Assembly (NCBI RefSeq): GCF_029109325.1
Contig: NZ_JAQKQJ010000010.1
Span: 496,001-560,000, forward strand
Direction: 5' to 3'
Source of the DNA: Nodosilinea sp. PGN35
GTDB lineage: Bacteria; Cyanobacteriota; Cyanobacteriia; Phormidesmidales; Phormidesmidaceae
Length of the DNA stretch: 64,000 nt
Part shown: piece after piece, positions 20,491 through 29,448 of the stretch
Numbering within the stretch: position 1 is the first letter of the stretch
Layout of the letters: the number at the start of each line of letters is the position of its first letter
The notes under the pieces: generated by a model
The model's input: the letters and a program-made list of their open reading frames with translations, nothing else
The model's database searches: none
What the model was told of the DNA's origin: nothing
Translations under genes and position numbers: made by a program

Positions 20491-20976
20491 TTAGGGGCGA
20501 TCTAAAAACTGCGACAGCAGCTCTTTGGCGGGCTCGACCATCGCCCAGGTGCCGTCGGCCTGGCGGCGCAGGGTGGCAAAGGCCACGGTATTGCCGCTGC
20601 CGATGGGGTCTCCCTGGGCCAGATCGCCCAGCTTCACCTGGCGCAGGCCGCAGAGGCGAAACAGGTAGGCGGGCACGTCCGGGCTCGACAAAATTACGCA
20701 CTGGCCGTCGTTGCCCTCGGCGGGCTGCACCTGGCCGTCGAAGGGCATGAACACCCGGTTGCCCTGAATATCGACGGTAATGTCGCCTAAACCGCTCTGC
20801 ACCGAGTAGCCCGCCAGGCGATCGCCCGGCTGGAGCGCCCACTTTTGGTGCAGGGTGACGTTGCGGGGGCCGGGGGCCGGGCTGGAGCCCGAGCAGCCCC
20901 AAAGACCCGCTAGCACCAGCATCAGCGCCCCGATGCCGCCCCGTCTCCACCCCTGACGCTGGCCTCTGCTGTTCAC
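20491..20976 (-). CDS. Putative lipoprotein with degenerate M23/carrier-like fold
   Basis: A 161-residue protein with an N-terminal basic region (RGQRQGWRRGG), a hydrophobic stretch and the lipobox-like LAGLWGCS, so it is probably an exported lipoprotein. The mature part (PFDGQVQPAEG, CVILSSPDVPAYLFRLCGL, LGDLAQGDPIGSGNTVAFATLRR) has the short-strand pattern of M23-peptidase or biotinyl-carrier folds (GD..QGDPIG). It lacks the His/Asp metal ligands of active M23 enzymes. The start codon is GTG. I do not recognise a named family. It is convergent with UPF0182, with the palindromic element in between. Confidence 0.65.
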   Translation of the reverse strand: MNSRGQRQGWRRGGIGALMLVLAGLWGCSGSSPAPGPRNVTLHQKWALQPGDRLAGYSVQSGLGDITVDIQGNRVFMPFDGQVQPAEGNDGQCVILSSPDVPAYLFRLCGLRQVKLGDLAQGDPIGSGNTVAFATLRRQADGTWAMVEPAKELLSQFLDRP

Positions 20977-21151
20977 CGCTGTGCGCCCTTTTCTACACCC
21001 AAAAATACGTTTGAACTAAAGTTCATGCATACTGAATTATGCCACGGATTCCCCAGGGCGGCACGGGGAGCCGGTTTACTCCCATGTTTTGGGGCCTGGC
21101 CCAGGCGCTAGGATAGGAAAGCCGATTGGAAGAGCCGACTGGAGGCCCACC

Positions 21152-22090
21152 GTGTTTTTCAGCGTCGTTACCCCCGCCTACAACCGCCGGCCCATTCTCG
21201 AAAAGTGCCTGCGTGCCCTGGAAAGCCAGGTGTTTGACCCCGCCCTGATCACCGACTACGAGCTGGTGGTGGTCGATGACGGCTCCACCGATGGCACCAT
21301 CGAGTGGCTGCAAGCCAATGCCGCCGAATTTCCCCACGTGCGATTGGTGGAGCGCCACCATCAGGGGGCGGCGGCGGCCCGCAACTACGGGGTAGAGGTG
21401 GCCCAGGGCGACACCATTGCCTTTGTCGATAGCGACGTAATTATGCCGCCGGGCAGCCTCCAGGCCCACGCCCTGGCCCTGGCCGACGCCTACGAGCGGC
21501 TGGGCGACGATCGCGTGTTCACCGCCGGTCGCCTCGTCAACACCAGCAACTTTGAGCAGCCCACCGCCGAACCCGCCAAGGTGACGGATTTCTCCAACGC
21601 TTTTTTTGATACGGCCAACCTGGCGATCGCCCGCCACTGGCTGCTGACCGCTGGCCTGTTCGACACCGAATTTAGCCAGTACGGCTGGGAAGATCTAGAG
21701 CTGGGGGTGCGGCTCAAAAACCTGGGCGTCACCATGGTCAAGGTGCCCGAGGCCGTGGGCTACCACTACCACCCTCCCTTCTCCCTCGATCAAATTCCCA
21801 AAATGATCGACCAGGAAATTCAGCGGGGCCGCATGGGGGCAATTTTTTACAAAAAGCACCCTACCCGCGAAGTGCGGATGATGATTCAGATGACCCCCCT
21901 GCACCAGGTACTCTGGGGCGGGCTCACCGCCGGCGGGCGGCTCAACGAAAAAACCATGGCACCCCTGCTGCGCTGGCTGATCGATCGGGGCAACCCGTCG
22001 CTGGCGCTGGAGCTGGCGCGGATATTTCTCAACTGGTATACGGTGCAGGGGGTCTACGCCGCCTACGGCGAGCTTCAGCAGGAGGGATAG
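21152..22090 (+). CDS. Family 2 glycosyltransferase
   Basis: A 312-residue GT-A fold glycosyltransferase. The sequence opens FFSVVTPAYNRRPILEKCL, followed by the nucleotide-binding VVDDGSTDGT, the metal-binding DSD in IAFVDSDVIMPPG, and a C-terminal YGWEDLELGVRLKNLG (ED acceptor motif). It transfers a sugar from a nucleotide sugar to an unknown acceptor. The GTG at 21152 is chosen because GGAGG precedes it by six bases and the protein then starts right at the first beta strand; the frame upstream (from 21089) is Gly/Pro-rich and non-conserved. Confidence 0.9.
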   Translation: MFFSVVTPAYNRRPILEKCLRALESQVFDPALITDYELVVVDDGSTDGTIEWLQANAAEFPHVRLVERHHQGAAAARNYGVEVAQGDTIAFVDSDVIMPPGSLQAHALALADAYERLGDDRVFTAGRLVNTSNFEQPTAEPAKVTDFSNAFFDTANLAIARHWLLTAGLFDTEFSQYGWEDLELGVRLKNLGVTMVKVPEAVGYHYHPPFSLDQIPKMIDQEIQRGRMGAIFYKKHPTREVRMMIQMTPLHQVLWGGLTAGGRLNEKTMAPLLRWLIDRGNPSLALELARIFLNWYTVQGVYAAYGELQQEG

Positions 22091-22106
22091 AGGGTATAAG
22101 GTACGA

Positions 22107-22136
22107 GGTGTAGGGTTCAAGGCCATCCCCTACACC
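22107..22136. terminator. Inverted repeat between convergent genes
   Basis: GGTGTAGGG (22107-22115) pairs with CCCTACACC (22128-22136). It lies 16 bases after the glycosyltransferase stop and 17 before the stop of the facing small membrane-protein gene, so it could terminate both. Confidence 0.6.
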
Positions 22137-22152
22137 CTATGCCCCATACCTC

Positions 22153-22359
22153 CTACATCAGCCACAGTTCGGCGGCACTGGCGATCGCCATGGCCAGCAT
22201 GCCCACCGCTAGGTATTGCAGCAGGGGCGGTTTGGCCTGCCGCTGTCGCTCAGTGGAGCGTAGAGCCCCATAGATGTGGGGTGCTCCGATCAGAAAAAAG
22301 AACAGGTGGAGGATGTCGACCTTCCGCCGCTCCAGCGTGAAATCGGATTGGGGGTGCAT
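22153..22359 (-). CDS. Small two-helix membrane protein
   Basis: A 68-residue protein, MHPQSDFTLERRKVD followed by hydrophobic ILHLFFFLIGAPHIYGAL and, after a basic loop (RSTERQRQAK), a second span YLAVGMLAMAIASAAELWL. I do not recognise the family. ATG 22359 is decided by AAAGGAG seven bases upstream. An inverted repeat AACACAA/TTGTGTT (22419-22444) lies in its upstream region and could be regulatory. Confidence 0.7.
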   Translation of the reverse strand: MHPQSDFTLERRKVDILHLFFFLIGAPHIYGALRSTERQRQAKPPLLQYLAVGMLAMAIASAAELWLM

Positions 22360-22587
22360 CGGGAATTCTCCTTTGAGGTTGGCACTAAACGTCGGTCCGT
22401 CGTGACCAGGCACAATGTAACACAACATTAAAAAAACTTGTGTTGCGTCGCGATGTGATCGTTTGGGGTTTCACTCTAAAGACGGGTTTGTGGAAAAAGA
22501 ACGAAAATAGAAGAGTGAAAAACGAAAAAGTGCTTAATAGGTTTGAATTCTGGGGTTTTGAGCTGTCATAGCCCAGATTTCAGCGCT

Positions 22588-23583
22588 TCACCACAGATCG
22601 CTCAGGGGTTCGTGGGTCGGAGGCAAGGTCGGATCGGGGGTATGGTTCCACAGTTCGAGCAGCAGCTCGGCCAGGGCCTGGCCTACCCAGGCGTTGCCCT
22701 TGGCGCTGAGGTGAATGTGGTCGAAGTAGAGCCGCTCGGGGGCGGTCTGCTGAAACAGGGGCAGGCCGTCGAGGTAGGGAATGCCTTCGCTCTGGGTAAA
22801 GGTGGTGAGGCGCTGGCGGGCCACCAGCTCATAGTCGCGGGGGCCATCGGGGTCGAGTTCGCGGCGCAGGGGGGTCATGGCGATCGCCAGCCGCCCCCCT
22901 GCCGCCTGCACCACCTGGTGAATCTGGCGCAGGGCCTCTAGGTTGACCCCGACGCGATCGCCCCCCTGGTCGTGCAGCGCTTGCAGGGCGGGGCTGGGGG
23001 TATAGCCCCGGCGGCGCTGGATCACCTCCCACAGCGCCAGGGGCGGGCGGCGGGTGGGGTAGGCGGGGTTGCGCCCCAGGTCGTAGCTGTGGGGGGCGAT
23101 GGCAAACAGGTCGTCGGTATTCAGCACCACCAGCACCAGCTGGGCCTCAAAGGTGCCAAACCGCAGCAGGTAGCCCAACTCGTTGCGCGGCCCCCAGGAG
23201 TTGGCCGAGGCGTTGAGCACCTCCACCGTCTGCACCCCAGACGGATGAAGATTGGCCAATTCCTCCTGCACCTTGACCGACAGCAGCTCGCTCTGGTCAG
23301 TCCACCAGCCGCCGTTGACAATCGAGTCGCCCACCATCAGCACCCGCAGGGCATCGGTCGGGCGCTGGGGAGCCACCGCTGGCCCCCGCATCGAATACTG
23401 GTTGATCGCAATGCGGTTGCCCCGCCGCCGCAGGCTCTGGTTGGGGGCCAGGCGGTAGCCGGTGCGGGCGTCGGCCACGTAGAGGGGCGGGTTGCCCAGG
23501 CCGTAGCGCACCCGCAGCAGCAGTTCGGCGATGGCGATCGCCACCAGCCCAATTCCCAATGCCCAGAGCACTATTTCTACCAA
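22588..23583 (-). CDS. SGNH/GDSL hydrolase family membrane-anchored protein
   Basis: A 331-residue protein. An N-terminal helix (VLWALGIGLVAIAIAELLL) anchors it. The SGNH domain follows: block I VLMVGDSIVNGG with nucleophile Ser, a block II-III region (LNASANSWGPRNELGYLL), and block V YFDHIHLSAKGNAWVGQAL with the Asp/His dyad. SGNH enzymes cleave esters or acetyl groups; the substrate is unknown. The likely start is TTG at 23583 with AGGGA upstream. It is followed downstream by an AT-rich gap and faces no operon partner. Confidence 0.85.
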   Translation of the reverse strand: MVEIVLWALGIGLVAIAIAELLLRVRYGLGNPPLYVADARTGYRLAPNQSLRRRGNRIAINQYSMRGPAVAPQRPTDALRVLMVGDSIVNGGWWTDQSELLSVKVQEELANLHPSGVQTVEVLNASANSWGPRNELGYLLRFGTFEAQLVLVVLNTDDLFAIAPHSYDLGRNPAYPTRRPPLALWEVIQRRRGYTPSPALQALHDQGGDRVGVNLEALRQIHQVVQAAGGRLAIAMTPLRRELDPDGPRDYELVARQRLTTFTQSEGIPYLDGLPLFQQTAPERLYFDHIHLSAKGNAWVGQALAELLLELWNHTPDPTLPPTHEPLSDLW

Positions 23584-23631
23584 GGTCGTCCCTATCGCAG
23601 CACCACATTTTAGTCACATTCCCTAGAGTTT

Positions 23632-23676
23632 GGGTGGGGAGTGGAGGGGTGGGGAGTGGAGGGGTGGGGAGTGGAT
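23632..23676. repeat. 15-bp G-rich tandem repeat
   Basis: Three copies of gggtggggagtggag continue into degenerate G-rich sequence to about 23705. It has enough G-runs to form a quadruplex. It lies between the radical-SAM gene (ends 23736) and the SGNH gene start. Confidence 0.85.
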
Positions 23677-23735
23677 GAGTAAGGGGGTGGATGGGTGGAT
23701 GGGCAAGTCGAACTAGCAAACGACGGGATTCCCAA

Positions 23736-25316
23736 TCAATGCTGCTCCTGCAATGCTCTGGATCGCTGGATCAGGGGGGCCACCGGTTCAGCCTGGAGCT
23801 GGTGGGTAATGCGCTCGCGGGCCAGGGCGCGGTATTCCCAGAAGTGCTCGCCGGCGGCGCACAGGCCCAGGTACATGTTGAGCAGCTGGGGCTTGCGCCT
23901 CACCATGGTCCAGAGCTGACGCCAAAACTGGCCCCGCAGCTCGGGGCGGCGCAGGCCCTGGTGCCAGATCACCTGGGCTACCAGCCGCAGCCCCCGCCCC
24001 AGGGGAAACTGCATGGTCTGACCCCGCCCCTGCACCGTGCGAATCTTGAGGCACTGCTCCATAGAGCGTCGGAGGTAGTGGCTGGGCTCGTAGAGCGTCC
24101 AAAAGCCTTCGACGTATTCGCGGGCAATGTCGGTGACAGGGCGGGTGGGCACAAAGTTCATCAGCGTGTTTTGGTCGCCGGTAGCATTGTCGGTGCTGTC
24201 CATCAGGCGCTCTTCTTTTTTGAGGCGCTCCCAGAGGGCGGTGTTGGGCAGCGCTTGCAGCAGACCCAGCATGGGCTGAGGAATGCTGGTCTCTTCGATA
24301 AATGCCTGGATGCGATCGCCCGCCCCAGCCCGCTCACCATCGAACCCCAGAATAAACCCGGCGTAGATCAACATCCCAGCGTCATTGATTTTGGCGCAGG
24401 CTTCCACCAGCGGGTTGCGGGTGTTTTGCACCTTGCGCGTGGTGGCCAGGCTGTCCTGATCGGGGGTTTCGATGCCCAGAAAGACGGCGTAGAATCCTGC
24501 CTCGCGCATCAGCTGGAGCATCTCGTCATCCTCGGCCAGATTTACTGAGGCCTCGGTCATAAACGTAAACGGGTAGTTGTGGGCCTGCATCCAGGGGATC
24601 AGCTCCCGTAGAAACAGCTTGACGTTGCGCTGGTTGCCGATAAAGTTGTCATCGACAATAAATAGCGAGCCGCGCCAACCCAGATCGTAGAGTGCTTGCA
24701 GTTCGGCCAGGGCCTGGTGGGGCGCTTTGGTGCGCGGCTTGCGGCCATAGAGCGAAATAATGTCGCAAAATTCGCAGTTAAACGGGCACCCCCGCGAAAA
24801 CTGCATCGCCATCATAAAGTACTGATCCCGCTGGAGCAGGTCATAGCGGGGCATGGGGCTATGGGTGACATCGGGTTTGTCGATGGAGCGAAAGGTGCCC
24901 TGGGTGTCGCCGCGCTCCAGCGCCTCCAGAAACAGGGGCACAGTCATTTCCCCTTCGTCGAGCACGAGAAAATCGGCCCCCACCTCCAGGGCATCCTGGG
25001 GCACCGAGGTGGGGTAAGGGCCGCCCACCGCCACGGGTTTGCCCAGGCGCTTGGCTTTTTGAATTAGCCCCTGAAAGTCGGGCTTTTGCACCAGCATGGC
25101 GGAGAGAATGACGATGTCGCACCAGGCCCAGTCGGCCTCGGTTTCTGGGGTGACGTTGCGATCGCAAAAGCGCATCTCCCACTCGGTGGGCAGCAGCGCC
25201 GCCACCGTGATGATCCCCAGGGGGGGCAGCACGGCCTTGAGACCGGCGATCGCCATGAAGCGATCGTAGGACCAAAACGATTGGGGAAACTTGGGGTAAA
25301 GCAGTAGGGCTTTCAT
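23736..25316 (-). CDS. B12-binding-domain radical SAM protein
   Basis: A 526-residue protein with an N-terminal cobalamin-binding-like Rossmann domain (MKALLLYPKFPQSFWSYDRF, LPPLGIITVAALLP, AVGGPYPTSVP), then a radical-SAM TIM barrel with the cluster motif SRGCPFNCEFCDI. The C-terminal part is DUF4070-like (LLQALPNTALWERL). Related enzymes methylate or rearrange unactivated carbons, including hopanoid and lipid modification; the substrate is not predictable here. The B12 motif DxHxxG is not seen, as in many members. ATG 25316 is chosen because the family starts MKALLLYP. Confidence 0.9.
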   Translation of the reverse strand: MKALLLYPKFPQSFWSYDRFMAIAGLKAVLPPLGIITVAALLPTEWEMRFCDRNVTPETEADWAWCDIVILSAMLVQKPDFQGLIQKAKRLGKPVAVGGPYPTSVPQDALEVGADFLVLDEGEMTVPLFLEALERGDTQGTFRSIDKPDVTHSPMPRYDLLQRDQYFMMAMQFSRGCPFNCEFCDIISLYGRKPRTKAPHQALAELQALYDLGWRGSLFIVDDNFIGNQRNVKLFLRELIPWMQAHNYPFTFMTEASVNLAEDDEMLQLMREAGFYAVFLGIETPDQDSLATTRKVQNTRNPLVEACAKINDAGMLIYAGFILGFDGERAGAGDRIQAFIEETSIPQPMLGLLQALPNTALWERLKKEERLMDSTDNATGDQNTLMNFVPTRPVTDIAREYVEGFWTLYEPSHYLRRSMEQCLKIRTVQGRGQTMQFPLGRGLRLVAQVIWHQGLRRPELRGQFWRQLWTMVRRKPQLLNMYLGLCAAGEHFWEYRALARERITHQLQAEPVAPLIQRSRALQEQH

Positions 25317-25933
25317 AAATTCACTTGACAATTAATGGGACTTTAAATCGATGAGAAATCTTTGCTCACAACTCCTACAAATTGAGTTGGCAAAGAAACA
25401 GCCGTTGCCCCTGACTAAAGTTGGGGCAATCACAAAAAAACTGAAATATATCTAGCTAGGCCAAACCCTAAATAGGGTCGGCCTTAAAAAATGGGTCAAC
25501 GCGTTGGGCTTGTCCCTAAATGACACAATCCAACAACCGATTTGGGCGTACTAGTAGAAATGGGCTTGTGATGGTGAGACTTGAAGCGAAAAACCCATTG
25601 CGACAGTTGGCAGAGCAGCGGCTGGCTAAAAACTGGGGTAATAATAACAATCCTAAGGATTTAGATGAGCTTTTGCAGTTGTAGCTGTAGCTCTTGGAGT
25701 CAGTATAGGTCTACCCTTCAGCGGTGGGAACCCGGCAGTCACCTATTGGTTACATCTCTCAACGTTTGTATGATTTGAACGACTGGTTATAACCGATTGC
25801 TGCCTTTAAAGATGTTTGAATTGGTTGAATTCAAACATTTAATTGTCTCTTTAGAGACATGCCTTAAGGCCGGTTTTGTGCAGCTTTCCCCTCGTTCCAT
25901 CAAGCTAACTAAAGCCTAAAAACCCATCAAGCC
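25317..25933. other. 617-base AT-richer gap between two minus-strand genes
   Basis: This gap lies upstream of the radical-SAM gene and downstream of the TPR gene. It holds hairpins TTGCCCC/GGGGCAA (25405-25429) and GGCCaaACCCTA/TAGGGTcGGCC (25459-25483), a possible 37-codon ORF (25571-25684) and A/T-rich sequence. No tRNA or other known RNA was recognised. Confidence 0.5.
25571..25684 (+). CDS. Possible 37-residue ORF
   Basis: ATG GTG AGA ... TAG encodes a plausible small helical protein (MVRLEAKNPLRQLAEQRLAK, then an Asn-rich turn and LDELLQL). The composition is protein-like, with a Leu/Glu/Lys amphipathic pattern. There is no clear Shine-Dalgarno, I know no homologue, and the ORF is short enough to occur by chance. 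Confidence 0.25.
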   Translation: MVRLEAKNPLRQLAEQRLAKNWGNNNNPKDLDELLQL

Positions 25934-28810
25934 CTATTTCTCCACCAGCTCGCGGAACCAGTTGTCGCTCCAGAGTTCGTCAAAGGCGGGCTCGGTGCGG
26001 GCCTCTTCGCGGTAGTCAGAGTCGAGGCGCACCGCCTGTTGCAGCGCTTCCATGGCGTTGTCGAACTGGCGCTGGAGGGCGTAGCAGAGGGCTTTGTGGT
26101 AGTGGGCCTTGGGGTAGTCGGGGTCGAGGGCGATCGCCTTGTCAAAGCTGGCCAGAGCATCCTCGTCGCGGCCCAGCTTCACCAGGGCCAGGCCCCGGTT
26201 GTCCCAGCCCTTGGGGGCCTCGGGGTTGAAGCGGGTGGCTTTGTCAAAGCTGGCCAGGGCGTCGTCGTAGCGCTCTAGCTCGATCAGCGAGAGGCCCCGG
26301 TTGAGCCAGGCGATCGCGTCGTTGGCCTGGTATTCCACCGCCTTGTCGAAGGAGTTAAACGCCTCCTCGTGCTGCTGCAAAATGCCGTAGGACACACCGC
26401 GATTCACCCAGGCTTCGTGGTACTCGGGGTGAATCTCCAGGGCGCGGTCAAAGGCGGTAATGGCGTCTTCGCGGCGCTTCAGGCGGCTCAGCACCATGCC
26501 CCGATTGAGCCAGGCCTTGGCGTCGTCGGGGGTGATTTCGGTGAGCCGGTCAAACACCCCCAGGGCGTCTTCGTGGCGGCGCAGCTCCCGCAAAATCAGG
26601 CCTTTCTGCATCAGCGCCCCGGTGTGCTTGGGCTCTAGCTCCAGGGCCTGGTCGAGGGAGTCGATCGCCCCTTCGAGCTGCTCTAGGGCCTGCTGGGCGG
26701 TAGCGCGGTTGAGCCACACCTGGGTGTTGACCGGCTGAATGTCGAGGGCTTTGTCGTACTCGGCCACCGCCAGGGCGTAGTCGCCGTCAGCTAAGTAGCG
26801 ATCGCCCCGGCCAATGTACTCATCGGCAGTGAGAAACAGCTGGGGTCGGTTGGTCTCCAGCCGGGTGAGCTTATCGGTGATGGTCTCAAACTGCTGCCGC
26901 GCCTCGCTCATAAACGAGTCGGCCAGGTACTGGGGCGACACCTCGCCCAGGCGGCGCATGATGTCGTCTTTTTGGTGGTTGGCCTCGGCCTGAATCGCCT
27001 CCAGCCGCACCCGGTAGCTCTGCTGCAAGTCGCCCAGGCGGCCCAGGGTGACCTCGCGCCCGGCCTCGATGTCGGCCTCCAGGCGGGCAAAGCGCTCGGC
27101 CATTTCGGCCATCAGCCCGTCGAGCTGGGTGCGGGCCGCCGCCTCGCGCTCGGCGGTGGTGCTGCCCAGGGTAGCCAGATCTTCGCTGAGGCGGGCGTCG
27201 AAGGTGTCGATTTTGTCGAGGACGCGATCGCGCTTGGTGAAGATCGCCCCCCGCACCTGGTTGAGCTGCTCGGTAAAGGCCGCCTCCATCGCCCGCAGCC
27301 CGTCGAGCACCTGGAGCTGCTGCTCGCCCGCCGCCTCTTGCAGCACCCGCACCTGCTGGCGAAAGGCGTTGGCGGTGCCCTCCACATCGGCCAGCAGGGT
27401 AGAACGCTGAACTTCGGCCTCGGTGGCCATCTGGCTGAGCTGACCCTGGAGCGCCTGGGCCGTGCGCTGAAAGTCGTCGAGGGTGTTTTGCTGGCGGGCA
27501 TCCACCTCGGTGCGCACATCGGCAAACCGCGCCAGGGCCTCGTCTGCCGCCCGGCGCAGGTCGCCCAGCAGCATGTCCTGCTGCTTCTCAATGTCGAGCT
27601 TGAGGCCGCCAAACTGGGCGAGGAACTCGTCGGCCTGACGGCGCAGGTCGGCCAAGATGCGGCTGCGCTGCCCGTCTACCTCGGAGCGCAGGTTGGCAAA
27701 CCGCGAGGTGAATTCGTCGATGGAGCGCTGAATGGTTTGCAGGGCCAGGTCGCGCTCGCCCAGGGCGCTGACCTGCAAGTCGCCCAGCTGGCGGCTGATC
27801 TCCTCGGTCTGGGTTTGCAGGCGGGTGAGGCTGCCCTGGCGCAGAGACTCCAGGGCCTCGGCGATGGCGGCGCTCTGGCGCTCGACCTGGTCGCTGGCCT
27901 GGGTGGAGAGCTGCTGGCGCAGGTCGGCCAGGGCCGCCATGGCGCGATCGCGCTCCTCCTGCATGGCCTGGGTCATGGTGCCCATCTGGTCGGCAAAGCT
28001 GGTCTCGGCGTTGCCGATCTTTTGCAGCACCGCATCCTGGTGCACTTCCACATCGCTGCGCAGGCGGTTGACGTCGCGCAAAAAGCCGGTCTGGTTTTCT
28101 TCTAGGGTGCGAAACACCACGTCGCGCTGGAGCTGGGTGTCTTTGCGCAGGGTGGTAATCGCGTCGTCGGCGGTGGCCCGCAGCCCGGTCAGGTGGCCGA
28201 CGAAGTTGGCCTCGGTCGACTCCAGCTTCACCTGCAAGTCGCCCAGGGTCGATTGCCAGTCGTTGATCGTGCGGGCCTTAAACTCCGCCAGGTCATCCAC
28301 CAGGCGGTTGAGCACCTGTTTTTTGGTGACGGCCTCTTCCTGGAAGCGATCGGTGCGGCTGTTGAGTTCGGTGGCGCGCTCCTTGGCCTGGGCCAAAATG
28401 TAGTCGAGGTCGCGGGTGGCGGTTTGAATTTTGGTCTCTAAATCGGTGATGTCGTTGATCTGATTGCGCACGACGGCGGAGACCTCTTGAATCACCGATC
28501 GCCGCATCAGCCACAGCATCACCACGCCGACGCTGAGCAGCAGCAGCAGGGTGCCCAGCATGACAAAGAACAGTGTGGTAGCGCGGCGAAAGGCCAGATC
28601 GGCCTCGGTGCTCAGCCGCTCTAGCTCGGCGGTGGTAGCCGCCTGGGCCAGCAGCACTGGTTCTGGGGCCTGGGCAATGGTTTGAGGCCCGGCCTGTTGG
28701 GAAGCTTGCGCGATCGCAGGCCGCACCGCCCCACCGCCGCTGATCAACATCAGCGCCAGCAGCAACAGGGGGCGGGGAACATCGGCCAGGGAACGCATGG
28801 GCTGCCTCAT
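25934..28810 (-). CDS. Membrane-anchored coiled-coil protein with C-terminal TPRs
   Basis: A 958-residue protein. It begins with a signal-like segment (LLLLALMLISGGGAV). A membrane span follows near residues 80-103 (LFFVMLGTLLLLLSVGVVML), then more than 500 residues of Glu/Gln/Arg-rich coiled coil (LTRLQTQTEEISRQLGDL type). The C-terminus has about eight tetratricopeptide repeats (from YIGRGDRYLADGDYALAVAEYDKAL to AHYHKALCYALQRQFDNAMEAL), spaced 34 residues. It looks like a scaffold spanning or lining a membrane. Function is unknown. ATG 28810 is used; ATG 28798 is also possible. The pentapeptide gene lies about 100 bases upstream on the same strand. Confidence 0.85.
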   Translation of the reverse strand: MRQPMRSLADVPRPLLLLALMLISGGGAVRPAIAQASQQAGPQTIAQAPEPVLLAQAATTAELERLSTEADLAFRRATTLFFVMLGTLLLLLSVGVVMLWLMRRSVIQEVSAVVRNQINDITDLETKIQTATRDLDYILAQAKERATELNSRTDRFQEEAVTKKQVLNRLVDDLAEFKARTINDWQSTLGDLQVKLESTEANFVGHLTGLRATADDAITTLRKDTQLQRDVVFRTLEENQTGFLRDVNRLRSDVEVHQDAVLQKIGNAETSFADQMGTMTQAMQEERDRAMAALADLRQQLSTQASDQVERQSAAIAEALESLRQGSLTRLQTQTEEISRQLGDLQVSALGERDLALQTIQRSIDEFTSRFANLRSEVDGQRSRILADLRRQADEFLAQFGGLKLDIEKQQDMLLGDLRRAADEALARFADVRTEVDARQQNTLDDFQRTAQALQGQLSQMATEAEVQRSTLLADVEGTANAFRQQVRVLQEAAGEQQLQVLDGLRAMEAAFTEQLNQVRGAIFTKRDRVLDKIDTFDARLSEDLATLGSTTAEREAAARTQLDGLMAEMAERFARLEADIEAGREVTLGRLGDLQQSYRVRLEAIQAEANHQKDDIMRRLGEVSPQYLADSFMSEARQQFETITDKLTRLETNRPQLFLTADEYIGRGDRYLADGDYALAVAEYDKALDIQPVNTQVWLNRATAQQALEQLEGAIDSLDQALELEPKHTGALMQKGLILRELRRHEDALGVFDRLTEITPDDAKAWLNRGMVLSRLKRREDAITAFDRALEIHPEYHEAWVNRGVSYGILQQHEEAFNSFDKAVEYQANDAIAWLNRGLSLIELERYDDALASFDKATRFNPEAPKGWDNRGLALVKLGRDEDALASFDKAIALDPDYPKAHYHKALCYALQRQFDNAMEALQQAVRLDSDYREEARTEPAFDELWSDNWFRELVEK

Positions 28811-28914
28811 CAGGACTGTCCTAATGGAATAGGACTAGGATACCTGATACTTCAAAGGGTTAGGGCACGGGCCAGCAACATTCGGCGGGGGGTTGCCGAC
28901 CGCCAACGGCCCCC

Positions 28915-29448
28915 CTAAAGCCCATAGTTGTAGCCGTTGGGCAAAATTGTCGTGCCGTCGCAGCGGCTCTCGACCAGGTCGGCCCCCGTCGCCCGAAACA
29001 GGTTGCACCGGCTGAGGTTGGCTCCCCTGAGGCTGGCCCCCTCCAGGTTGGCATCGCGCAGGTTGGCCCCCTCCAGATTGGCGGCACTGAGGTTCGCCCC
29101 GCGCAGATCGGCCCCGCCGAGGTTGGCTCCCTCCAGATTGGCTTCGTGCAAATTGGCTCCGCGCAGATCGGCGCGGCCCAGGTCGGCTCCGGTCAGCACG
29201 GCGGCCTGCAGGTCTGCCCCGTAGAGGTTGACATCACCCAAATGGGCTTTTACCAGGCTCGCGCCCCCCAGATTTGCCCCGCTGAGGTTGCCGTAGGGAA
29301 TATAGCTCTCGTCGAGGCAGCTGCCCTGCAAATTGATCTGACGCAGATCTACCTCGAACAGTTCAGCCCCGGTTAGATCGATCGCCACAAAGCGTCGCTG
29401 ACCGGTTTGGTATGCCGCTAGCAGGGCATCTCTTGTAAGTCGATCCAT
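28915..29448 (-). CDS. Pentapeptide repeat protein
   Basis: A 177-residue protein. After a short N-terminal helix (MDRLTRDALLAAYQTGQRRF) it is an uninterrupted A(D/N)Lxx ladder (ADLGRADLRGANLHEANLEG and so on), about 25 repeats, forming a right-handed quadrilateral beta helix. A short capped end (ILPNGYNYGL) follows. Many cyanobacterial members are of unknown function. ATG 29448 is preferred; an in-frame TTG at 29493 adds 15 residues. Its leader contains a terminator-like structure pointing toward it (29631-29717). A G/C hairpin follows the stop at about 28887-28914. Confidence 0.88.
   Translation of the reverse strand: MDRLTRDALLAAYQTGQRRFVAIDLTGAELFEVDLRQINLQGSCLDESYIPYGNLSGANLGGASLVKAHLGDVNLYGADLQAAVLTGADLGRADLRGANLHEANLEGANLGGADLRGANLSAANLEGANLRDANLEGASLRGANLSRCNLFRATGADLVESRCDGTTILPNGYNYGL

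Noticed and set aside
26970..28105. A 377-codon plus-strand ORF
   Set aside because: It is antisense to the coiled-coil/TPR gene; Leu/Gly/Ala-rich shadow with no motif.
28915..29448. Regular A(D/N)LxG-encoding DNA considered as a DNA repeat element
   Set aside because: The periodicity is explained by the pentapeptide-repeat protein.
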